Below, piece by piece: positions 23,345-28,811 of a DNA stretch of 28,811 nt. Position numbers and translations under genes: made by a program. Source of the DNA: an uncultured Oscillibacter sp. Lineage in GTDB: Bacteria; Bacillota; Clostridia; Oscillospirales; Oscillospiraceae. Where the stretch lies: positions 1 to 28,811 of the forward strand of contig CAMHBH010000007.1 in NCBI GenBank assembly GCA_946183175.1, read 5' to 3'. Within the stretch, counting starts at the first letter, position 1; the number at the start of each line of letters is the position of its first letter. The notes beneath the pieces are model-generated. The model was not told where the DNA came from. It did not search any database and saw nothing but the letters and a program-made list of their open reading frames with translations.

Positions 23345-24760
23345 TTACGTCCCCGACGGAACAGCGTTTCCGTACAGAGACCATGTGGTGTTTCCGGTAA
23401 TCGTAACGTCCGTAAAGCCGCCAATCAGCGCGGGATTCCCGGTAAAGCGTACCAGGCGGTTTCCCTCGGTGCGCCCGGTGAGCGGAAAGTCGGGGTCGTC
23501 GCTCAGGCCGTCGGCGAGTACGCGGAGCGTCCGCCCGATACAGGCCGCGTGCAGGGCCGTGGAGCGCGCGTTCTGTACGGCGAGGAGCTTGTCGAACCAG
23601 CGCTGTTTCTCGTCGCGCGGCACCGGGTCGGGCATGGACGCCGCTTTCGTGCCCGGGCGCGGGGAGTACAGGAACGTAAAGAGCGCGTGAAACCCGACTT
23701 CGTCCACTAAAGATATGGTGTCGTCGGCCTCGGCCCCGGTCTCGCCGGGAAAGCCGATGATTACGTCGGAAGTCAGCACGAGACCGGGCATGGCCTCGCG
23801 CGCGGCGGACACCAGCGACAAATACCGCTCCCGCGTGTAGCGGCGGTTCATCTCCTTGAGTACGCGGTCGCTGCCCGACTGGAACGGGAGGTGTAACTGC
23901 CGCGCGACGTGCTTACTGTCGGCCATCGTGCGGAAGAGCTTTTCGGAGGCGTCGCGGGGGTGGCTCGACATGAAGCGTATCCAGTATTCCCCGGGAATCC
24001 TGTCCAGACGCGCCAGCAGGGCGGAGAAATCGCAATCCGTCCCGCGCCCGTAGGAGTTGACGTTCTGCCCCAAGAGCGTAATGTCGCGGTATCCGGCCCC
24101 GACGAGCTCGCGTACTTCGGCCTCCACGGCCTCCGGCGCGCGCGACCGCTCCCGGCCCCGCACGTAGGGCACGATGCAGTACGAACAGAAGTTGTCGCAC
24201 CCGTACATAATCGACACCCACGCCCGCACGCCCGCGCCGCGTTCGACGGGCGTACCCTCGGCGATAGCCCCGGCTTCCTCCTCCACCGCGAACACGCGCT
24301 TCCGGTTCCGGTACACCTCCCACAGCAATTCCGGGAAGCGCCAGAGCGCGTGCGGCCCGAATACAAGGTCTACGTGGGAGTACGACTGCCGTACCCGTTC
24401 GCTGACGCGCGGCTCCTGCGCCATACAGCCGCAGAGCGCGATAATCTGCGCCGGGTTCTCCCGTTTCGTATGGGTCAGCGCGCCCAAATTGCCGAATACG
24501 CGCTGTTCTGCGTGTTCGCGTACCGCGCAGGTGTTGAGAATCACGATATCCGCCTCGCGCGGGTTCCTCGTGAACGAAAAGCCCATATTCCTCAGCATGC
24601 CCGACAGCCGCTCGCCGTCGGCTACGTTCTGCTGACAGCCGAATGTGTCCACAAGGGCCACGGGGTGCGCCTCCCGCGCCTCGAACATCCGCCGGATAGA
24701 ATTTTCATATTCCCGCTGACGGGATAACTCCGCTTGTGTAATTTGTCTCGTTCCGTTCAT
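23345..24760 (-). CDS. miaB: tRNA-2-methylthio-N6-dimethylallyladenosine synthase MiaB
   Basis: 471 aa from the ATG at 24760 (GGGAGG upstream; the 32-residue extension to 24856 overlaps the promoter). This radical-SAM enzyme adds the 2-methylthio group to i6A37, the product of MiaA. The N-terminal cluster domain has cysteines in 'DTFGCQQN', 'LNTCAVREHAEQ' and 'ALCGCMAQE'. The radical-SAM motif is 'GCDNFCSYCIVPYVRGRERSR' (CxxxCxxC), followed by 'LLGQNVNSYG', 'HLPFQSGSDRVLKEMNRRYT' and 'DVIIGFPGET'. The C-terminal TRAM domain ends near 'NTTWSLYG'. It is the first gene of the repair and tRNA-modification run. Confidence 0.97.
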   Translation of the reverse strand: MNGTRQITQAELSRQREYENSIRRMFEAREAHPVALVDTFGCQQNVADGERLSGMLRNMGFSFTRNPREADIVILNTCAVREHAEQRVFGNLGALTHTKRENPAQIIALCGCMAQEPRVSERVRQSYSHVDLVFGPHALWRFPELLWEVYRNRKRVFAVEEEAGAIAEGTPVERGAGVRAWVSIMYGCDNFCSYCIVPYVRGRERSRAPEAVEAEVRELVGAGYRDITLLGQNVNSYGRGTDCDFSALLARLDRIPGEYWIRFMSSHPRDASEKLFRTMADSKHVARQLHLPFQSGSDRVLKEMNRRYTRERYLSLVSAAREAMPGLVLTSDVIIGFPGETGAEADDTISLVDEVGFHALFTFLYSPRPGTKAASMPDPVPRDEKQRWFDKLLAVQNARSTALHAACIGRTLRVLADGLSDDPDFPLTGRTEGNRLVRFTGNPALIGGFTDVTITGNTTWSLYGNAVPSGT

Positions 24761-24796
24761 GCTCCAGCCTCCCGCCGTGCCGTAAAAATCCCGGCT

Positions 24797-24825
24797 ATCA
24801 TACCACATCGCCACGGAAAAAACAA
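24797..24825 (-). promoter_or_regulatory. Sigma-A promoter of the miaB-mutS-mutL run
   Basis: On the minus strand TTGTTT (24820-24825), 17 bp, TATGAT (24797-24802), with TG before the -10 (extended -10). It lies 37 bp upstream of the miaB ATG. Confidence 0.75.
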
Positions 24826-24856
24826 GCGCGACCGTTCCGCGTGATTCCCCGCGCAT

Positions 24857-25143
24857 GTGTAAAACTTCGCTGTTTTATCGGCGGGAGGGGCGGAACAAGG
24901 CGGAAAATTGCCCGCGCGTGCCTCCGGGATTGGCGACGGCTGACGTTCCTCCGCCCCTTTGCCGGGAAGCCTTGTACGTACTCCGGCAAATGAGCGGTTG
25001 CCGCGATTTTGTCCCCCGTTGCCGCGCGAGGCCTCCCCCGTACGGCGACGGGGGCAACAGAAAACGTCAAAGCCTTCCCCATGTCAACGTGGAGGCGGCC
25101 CGGAGGGCCTGAGCGCTCGGAAAGAAAAAATTCTCTGTGGGGC
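24857..25143. other. Hairpin-rich intergenic region without a gene
   Basis: No ORF here has a ribosome site or recognisable product. Several G+C hairpins are visible: TTGCCGG/CCGGCAA (24959-24989), CCCCCGT/ACGGGGG (25035-25054) and GGCCC/GGGCC (25096-25108 region). The nine-base GTTGCCGCG occurs twice. A 20-bp segment near 25071-25090 matches 18 of 20 bases at 7278-7297 in another intergenic region, so part of this may be a dispersed repeat. Confidence 0.5.
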
Positions 25144-25171
25144 TTGACTTTATAAAATTTTCTGCTATAAT
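25144..25171 (+). promoter_or_regulatory. Sigma-A promoter of tRNA-Ser
   Basis: TTGACT (25144-25149), 16 bp, TATAAT (25166-25171), 36 bp upstream of the tRNA 5' end. Confidence 0.85.
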
Positions 25172-25207
25172 AGGGACATCTTCGCGCGGGAATTGAATGA
25201 TGTTTGT

Positions 25208-25299
25208 GGAGAAGTCGCCTAGTTGGTCGAGGGCGCATGATTGGAAATCATGTAGGCCCCTAAAGGGTCTCGAGGGTTCGAATCCCTCCTTCTCCGCCA
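25208..25299 (+). tRNA. tRNA-Ser (anticodon GGA)
   Basis: 92 nt with encoded CCA. The acceptor GGAGAAG pairs with CTTCTCC, discriminator G. The anticodon arm CATGATTGGAAATCATG has anticodon GGA, reading UCC and UCU. A long variable arm (GGCCCCTAAAGGGTC region) is typical of class II serine tRNAs. The T arm GAGGGTTCGAATCCCTC is perfect. It is a single-gene transcript with its own promoter and terminator. UCU/UCC readers are not MiaA/MiaB substrates by necessity, so no link to those genes is implied. Confidence 0.98.
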
Positions 25300-25304
25300 G
25301 AAAG

Positions 25305-25349
25305 TACCGGATTTTACCTGAAAGAAATGGCAAAGTCCGGTATCTTTTT
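25305..25349 (+). terminator. Rho-independent terminator of tRNA-Ser
   Basis: TACCGGA (25305-25311) pairs with TCCGGTA (25336-25342), followed by TCTTTTT. It begins 5 bp after the CCA end. Confidence 0.82.
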
Positions 25350-25569
25350 GCCCGTTCCCTGCTTTCGCCAAGATACTGTACGCCGTGGCAACGCCGGACA
25401 AGCCGCCCCACAGAAATTCGGATTGCGAAAAGTATTCGCGTCGAGCCGGTCTTCGCCCGTATCATGCCCGGCGATAGATTGAGGCCAACGCGTGCCGTGC
25501 TAGGAAATCAGCCCGACGCGTCCCTGAAGTTTGCTGCTCTCTCCCGTAGCGCGCGGAAAATTTGTAATT

Positions 25570-25662
25570 TGTCACAAAATTTTTAATTTAGAATCTCTGT
25601 TTTCATCATTTCCTTGAAATCAAATGCAAAAATATGACATTTATCTCAAAAAATTTGTGACA
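25570..25662. promoter_or_regulatory. Inverted-repeat pair upstream of the PTS promoter, candidate operator
   Basis: TGTCACAAAATTTTT (25570-25584) and AAAAAATTTGTGACA (25648-25662) are near-perfect reverse complements about 63 bp apart, in an AT-rich block within an otherwise G+C-rich genome. The right copy ends 8 bp before the -35 at 25671 and also reads as TGTGA-N6-TCAGG, similar to half of a Crp-type site. They suit a looping regulator or a divided operator. The rest of 25350-25753 has no gene that I can support. Confidence 0.55.
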
Positions 25663-25670
25663 GAAATCAG

Positions 25671-25699
25671 GTGAAATCGGGCGGCGATTTTCTTATAAT
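25671..25699 (+). promoter_or_regulatory. Sigma-A promoter of the mannose-family PTS operon
   Basis: GTGAAA (25671-25676; four of six consensus bases), 17 bp, TATAAT (25694-25699), 54 bp before the IIA start. The weak -35 beside a possible operator suggests activation by a regulator. No sigma-54 -24/-12 element was seen. Confidence 0.65.
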
Positions 25700-25753
25700 T
25701 TGCGTATCTTTCGAGGCGTTGCGGGACGCCGTACAAATCAAGGGGGAGTGAAA

Positions 25754-26176
25754 ATGCGTTATCTCCTGTTTATCAGTCACGGAGGGTTCGCCGACGGGCT
25801 GACGGAAGCTCTGGGAATGATGGTCGGACAGCGGAAGGACATTGTCAAGGTCGCTTTCCGCGACGGCATGGGCCTGCCGGAGTTCAAGGAACACGTCCGG
25901 GCGGCAATCGCGCCCATGACCCGCGACGACGAAATCGTCGTCATGGCGGATTTGGTCAGCGGTTCCCCGCTGGCGACGACCATGGACGCCCTCTCCGAAC
26001 AGGTCGACCTCGACAAGGTTCGGGCCGTGGCGGGCATGAATCTGCCGATGGCCCTGACTGCCGTCGAGAACGAGGAGGAGCCGCTGGAGGACACCATCGC
26101 GGCCATGATGGAAGTCGCAAAGGAACAGGTCACGCCGTTCAACCTGACGGTCAGCGACAGCGAGGACGACATCTAA
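25754..26176 (+). CDS. PTS mannose-family IIA component
   Basis: 140 aa. It takes phosphate from HPr and passes it to IIB in the cytoplasm. The start 'MRYLLFISHGGFADGL' holds the phosphorylated histidine H9. 'IVVMADLVSGSPLATTMDAL' and 'VAGMNLPMALTA' match the IIA-Man fold. The acidic end 'SDSEDDI' is unusual but short. The ATG at 25754 follows AGGGGGAG; the in-frame upstream extension lies over the promoter and is rejected. First gene of the operon. Confidence 0.95.
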   Translation: MRYLLFISHGGFADGLTEALGMMVGQRKDIVKVAFRDGMGLPEFKEHVRAAIAPMTRDDEIVVMADLVSGSPLATTMDALSEQVDLDKVRAVAGMNLPMALTAVENEEEPLEDTIAAMMEVAKEQVTPFNLTVSDSEDDI

Positions 26177-26193
26177 AACTGGGAGGGTTTTTC

Positions 26194-26688
26194 ATGATTA
26201 GCTTTATCCGTATCGACGACCGCATGATTCACGGGCAGACCTGCACCCGCTGGGCCATTGAGTACCCCTGCACGGGACTGGTCGCCGTCAACGACAAGGC
26301 CGCCACCAACTCCGTACTCAAGGCCGCCTACACGAACGCAATCCCCGACAAGAAGACCTTCGTCTGGACGCTCGCCGCCTGGCAGGAGAAGAAGGCGAAA
26401 GTCCTGGCCTCCAAGGACCAGTATTTCCTCATCACCAAAGACCCCATCGACATGGCGAAAGTCCTGCTTGACCAGCCTTTCGACCCCGGAATCAAGACGA
26501 TTATCGTCGGGCCGTGCAACGACCGCCCCGGCGCGATTAAGCTGGGCAACAACCAGTCGATTATCCCGGAAGAGGCGGCGGCCTTCGAGAAGCTCATGGC
26601 GGCGGGCTACGAAATCGAGTTCGCGCTCGTCAAGGAGACCGCTATCGGCAACTGGAAGAAGTTCCGCGGACAGTTCGGTTACAACTGA
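26194..26688 (+). CDS. PTS mannose-family IIB component
   Basis: 164 aa. It carries phosphate from IIA to the sugar in the IIC/IID channel. The signature 'FIRIDDRMIHGQTCTRW' has the phosphorylated histidine H13. 'LVAVNDKAATN', 'KTIIVGPCNDRPGAI' and 'EIEFALVKET' follow the family. GGGAGG lies before the ATG, 17 bp after IIA. The specific sugar cannot be read from the sequence. A 99-bp gap with CRISPR-repeat-like elements separates it from IIC. Confidence 0.95.
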   Translation: MISFIRIDDRMIHGQTCTRWAIEYPCTGLVAVNDKAATNSVLKAAYTNAIPDKKTFVWTLAAWQEKKAKVLASKDQYFLITKDPIDMAKVLLDQPFDPGIKTIIVGPCNDRPGAIKLGNNQSIIPEEAAAFEKLMAAGYEIEFALVKETAIGNWKKFRGQFGYN

Positions 26689-26689
26689 T

Positions 26690-26787
26690 TCGCCTCGTCA
26701 CGGGGCGCGAATTGAAACATCACGGGGCACGAATCGAAATTTGACAGAGTAAGGAGGTATCGCCCCATACGGGGCGTGAGTTGAAAT
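26690..26787 (+). repeat. Three type I-C CRISPR-repeat-like elements in the IIB-IIC gap
   Basis: Element a (26690-26718) has a CGCCTCG/CGGGGCG stem then CGAATTGAAAC. Element b (about 26719-26741) keeps only the right half, ACGGGGCACGAATCGAAAT. Element c (about 26760-26787) has a CGCCCC/GGGGCG stem then GTGAGTTGAAAT and ends at the IIC ATG. All resemble the known I-C repeat form (TCGCCCC stem, GTGGATTGAAAC tail). Spacing is irregular (a and b directly abut), so it is not a working array. The AAGGAGG of IIC lies at 26751-26757, before element c. Confidence 0.7.
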
Positions 26788-27630
26788 ATGACTATCAACG
26801 TTGTACAGGCGGCACTTCTGGGACTGTGCGCCTGCCTCTCGTCCATGCCGGGCCTCGGCGGCACGACCTTCGGTAACTATACGCTGGGCCGTCCCCTGGT
26901 GGCCGGCCTCGTCGTGGGCCTGATTCTGGGCAACGTGCCCATGGGAATCATGCTCGGCGCGGCGGTGCAGGTCGTGTACATCGCCCTCGTCACCCCGGGC
27001 GGCACCGTCTCCGCCGACGTGCGCGCAATCTCCTATATCGGAATCCCCCTGGCCATGCTCTACGCCGCCGGAATGGGCTGGACGGGCGCGGAGTCGGAGG
27101 CGCAGAACTTCGCCGTAACCATGGCCGCCACCGTCGGCACCCTCGGCACCGTCCTTTTCTACGGCACCGCCACCATGAACCTTATCTGGCAACACTGGGG
27201 CATGAATCAGGTTGACCAGGGCAAGCTCGACAGCCTCTACCTCGTCGACTGGGTCTTCCCGTGGATTTCCCACATTGTCTGCTCCTTTATTCCCACGTTC
27301 ATTATCTGCCTGATGGGCTCCAGCATGGTACAGGTCATCAAGGACTACCTGCCCATGGACGGCCTCGCCATGAAAACCCTCTTTACGGTCGGCTCGCTCC
27401 TTCCGTCCGTCGGTGTCGCCATCCTCCTCAAACAGGTTATCTCCAAGCCCGTGGACTTCCTGACCTTCTTCTTCGGTTTCACGCTGTGCGCGTTCATGCA
27501 CCTGAACCTCATCGGATGCGCCATCGTGGGCGGGTTCTTTGCCATCATGAATTACAACATCCGTGTCCTTGCGCTGCGTCCCGTCGCGGCGGTCGGCGCG
27601 GCGGCTGACGATGACGAGGAGGACATCTGA
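26788..27630 (+). CDS. PTS mannose-family IIC component
   Basis: 280 aa membrane channel subunit. Hydrophobic segments with the family's early pattern 'ALLGLCACLSSMPGLGGTTFGNYTLGRPLVAGLVVGLILGN' and 'GIMLGAAVQVVYIALVTPGGTVSAD' are clear. The C-terminus is acidic ('ADDDEEDI'), like IIA. The best ribosome site (AAGGAGG, 26751-26757) is 30 bases before the ATG, with the hairpin of element c between. No alternative start fits: GTG at 26776 is in frame but is followed two codons later by TGA. Folding of the hairpin would bring the site closer to the ATG. Confidence 0.95.
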   Translation: MTINVVQAALLGLCACLSSMPGLGGTTFGNYTLGRPLVAGLVVGLILGNVPMGIMLGAAVQVVYIALVTPGGTVSADVRAISYIGIPLAMLYAAGMGWTGAESEAQNFAVTMAATVGTLGTVLFYGTATMNLIWQHWGMNQVDQGKLDSLYLVDWVFPWISHIVCSFIPTFIICLMGSSMVQVIKDYLPMDGLAMKTLFTVGSLLPSVGVAILLKQVISKPVDFLTFFFGFTLCAFMHLNLIGCAIVGGFFAIMNYNIRVLALRPVAAVGAAADDDEEDI

Positions 27631-27632
27631 CC

Positions 27633-28460
27633 ATGAAAACGCTCTCCAAAAAGACTTTAACCAAGTCCTTTAACCACTGGTTCTACGGGAACCTGACCTG
27701 CTTCTCCCAGGAGCACATGCAGACCTTCGGCTACATGCTCTCCATGCTCCCCGTCATCAAGGAACTCTACGACACCAACGAGGAGCGCACGCAGAAGCTG
27801 AAGACCTACTCCACCTTCTTCAACACCGAACCGCAGGTAGGCTCCGTCGTGGTCGGCATTACGACCGGCATGGAGGAGGCCCGCGCCAACGGCGAGGACG
27901 TGGACGACGAGACCATCAACGGCATTCGCGCCGGCCTCATGGGCCCGCTGGCCGGTATCGGCGACTCCCTGGTCGTCGGCACGCTCCTTCCGATTCTGCT
28001 GGGTATCGCGCTGGGCCTGTCCGGCGGCGGCTCCCCGCTCGGCGCTATCTTCTACATCCTCGTCTGGAATATCGGGATGTACTTCCTCATGCGCTTCATG
28101 TACTTCAAGGGCTACGAACTCGGCGGAAGGGCCGTGGAAGTCCTGGTAGGCGAGAAGGCCAACGCTATCCGCGAATCCATTATCATGCTCGGCACGATGG
28201 TCATCGGCGGCGTCACGGCGTCCTGGATTAACATCACGACCTCCTTCAAAATGCTCAACTCCGAGGGCGGCGTCATCGTCGACCTGCAGAAGACCCTCGA
28301 CGACGTGTACCCGTCCCTGCTCAGCGCCGTGTTCGTGCTGATTTGCTGGTACCTGTTGAGCAAGAAGCGCATGAGCCCGTTGCTGGTCATGCTGATTCTC
28401 GTCGCGGTGGCCTTCGTGGGCGTACTCGTCGGCTTCTTCGACCCGGGCCTCAGCTACTGA
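27633..28460 (+). CDS. PTS mannose-family IID component
   Basis: 275 aa. It forms the sugar-transporting complex with IIC. Family motifs are 'KSFNHWFYGNLTCFSQEHMQTFGYMLSMLPVI', 'FFNTEPQVGSVVVGITTGMEEA', 'GIRAGLMGPLAGIGDSL' and 'NIGMYFLMRFMYFKGYELG', with membrane segments at the C-terminal half. The start follows the IIC stop by 2 bp, with GAGGAGGA inside the IIC end, so the two are translationally coupled. Confidence 0.96.
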   Translation: MKTLSKKTLTKSFNHWFYGNLTCFSQEHMQTFGYMLSMLPVIKELYDTNEERTQKLKTYSTFFNTEPQVGSVVVGITTGMEEARANGEDVDDETINGIRAGLMGPLAGIGDSLVVGTLLPILLGIALGLSGGGSPLGAIFYILVWNIGMYFLMRFMYFKGYELGGRAVEVLVGEKANAIRESIIMLGTMVIGGVTASWINITTSFKMLNSEGGVIVDLQKTLDDVYPSLLSAVFVLICWYLLSKKRMSPLLVMLILVAVAFVGVLVGFFDPGLSY

Positions 28461-28464
28461 TACC

Positions 28465-28725
28465 ATGCTCTCCAAAGAGCAACTCCTCGACGAGGCCCGG
28501 CAACAGAAAAAAGCCCTCGCCCTGATGGGACGCTGGAGAAACGCCCTGTTTGTCCTGACGACGTGCCTGTTAGTGCTGGCGGTTTTCGGCTTCCGGAAAA
28601 GCGTCGTTCCGGGCGTAGTCGCGGCGGTACTGGCGGCGCTCAGTTTCCTGCTGCTCCTGCTGGTCAATCTCAGTATCCGCAACGGACACCGCAACGTGGA
28701 GCGGATACTGGATTCCATCCAATAA
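28465..28725 (+). CDS. Small two-helix membrane protein of the PTS operon
   Basis: 86 aa. I do not recognise a family. A basic, helical N-terminus (residues 1-26) is followed by two membrane segments ('ALFVLTTCLLVLAVFGF' and 'VVPGVVAAVLAALSFLLLLLVNLSI') and a charged end. It starts 4 bp after IID without a clear ribosome site, so it is probably translated by coupling, and it precedes the operon's end hairpin. It may be an accessory subunit of the transporter. The known PTS accessory DUF956 is longer and soluble, so it is not that. Confidence 0.75.
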   Translation: MLSKEQLLDEARQQKKALALMGRWRNALFVLTTCLLVLAVFGFRKSVVPGVVAAVLAALSFLLLLLVNLSIRNGHRNVERILDSIQ

Positions 28726-28754
28726 ACAAGCGCACCTCTCACCTCCCTTTTCAA

Positions 28755-28780
28755 GGCCGCGGGGCCGTGTCCCCGCGGCC
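28755..28780 (+). terminator. Strong hairpin at the end of the PTS operon
   Basis: GGCCGCGGGG (28755-28764) pairs perfectly with CCCCGCGGCC (28771-28780) around a 6-base loop. The following TGTCGTCGTG is not a T-run, so termination may be partial, with read-through into the next gene. Confidence 0.6.
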
Positions 28781-28802
28781 TGTCGTCGTGAAAGGAGGCT
28801 AC

Positions 28803-28811
28803 ATGAACAGG
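28803..28811 (+). CDS. Start of a gene cut by the window edge
   Basis: AAAGGAGG lies four bases before ATG AAC AGG at the very end of the window. The ribosome site and spacing are ideal, so a plus-strand gene very probably begins here. Only three codons are visible and no product can be proposed. It may belong to the same PTS or sugar operon. Confidence 0.6.

Noticed and set aside
25067..25465. Minus-strand 132-aa reading frame across the tRNA-Ser gene
   Set aside because: It is the complement of the tRNA and its promoter and terminator; the GFEPSRPF-type peptide is a common false translation of serine tRNA genes.
26690..26787. A functional CRISPR array in the PTS operon
   Set aside because: The three repeat-like elements are degenerate, two abut directly, and there are no uniform spacers. 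They are better described as isolated repeat-like elements.

Overview
The window is a chromosomal segment of a G+C-rich Firmicute. Gene content and order (HrcA/CIRCE heat-shock operon, SepF and DivIVA, short Gram-positive Hfq, miaB-mutS-mutL-miaA-hfq cluster, mannose-family PTS) point to a gut Clostridium-class bacterium of the Oscillospiraceae type. The lineage is inferred from content, not from a search.

Layout. 1-300: terminator and the frameshifted tail of an amino-acid ABC transporter binding protein. 310-2000: membrane-anchored putative glycosidase and rpiB, with a sigma-A promoter, on the minus strand. 2036-7169: minus-strand hrcA-grpE-(88-aa acidic protein)-dnaK-dnaJ operon behind a perfect CIRCE and a strong promoter. 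7340-8203: EamA transporter. 8277-10219: an accessory island on the plus strand, made of a 501-aa TnpB/Cas12-like RuvC protein with its own promoter, a 191-bp spacer region and a very small CRISPR-like array. The array has two identical 32-bp repeats and one degenerate repeat, with 35- and 34-bp spacers. 10216-24825: a long minus-strand run, read from miaB through mutS, two small membrane proteins, mutL, miaA, hfq, an HlyD-like protein, yggS, sepF, divIVA and a RadC-like gene to uvrB. 25144-25349: tRNA-Ser(GGA) with promoter and terminator. 25570-28780: plus-strand mannose-family PTS operon (IIA, IIB, IIC, IID, small membrane protein) with an AT-rich control region. The first three codons of another gene lie at the right edge.

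Most of the window is housekeeping: protein folding, mismatch and excision repair, tRNA A37 modification, RNA chaperone and division. The strongest candidate for something undescribed is the compact single-effector locus at 8277-10219. Its RuvC D/E/D residues are present, its zinc-ribbon cysteines are all lost, it has a minimal array, and no cas1/cas2 is in view. A second unusual signal is the IIB-IIC intergenic region of the PTS operon. It carries three sequences resembling type I-C CRISPR repeats, one of them placed as a hairpin between the Shine-Dalgarno and the start codon. Other oddities are a RadC-like protein without its metal motif, an acidic orphan in the heat-shock operon, four 33-bp copies of a translation start region, and a cysteine-rich RpiB.
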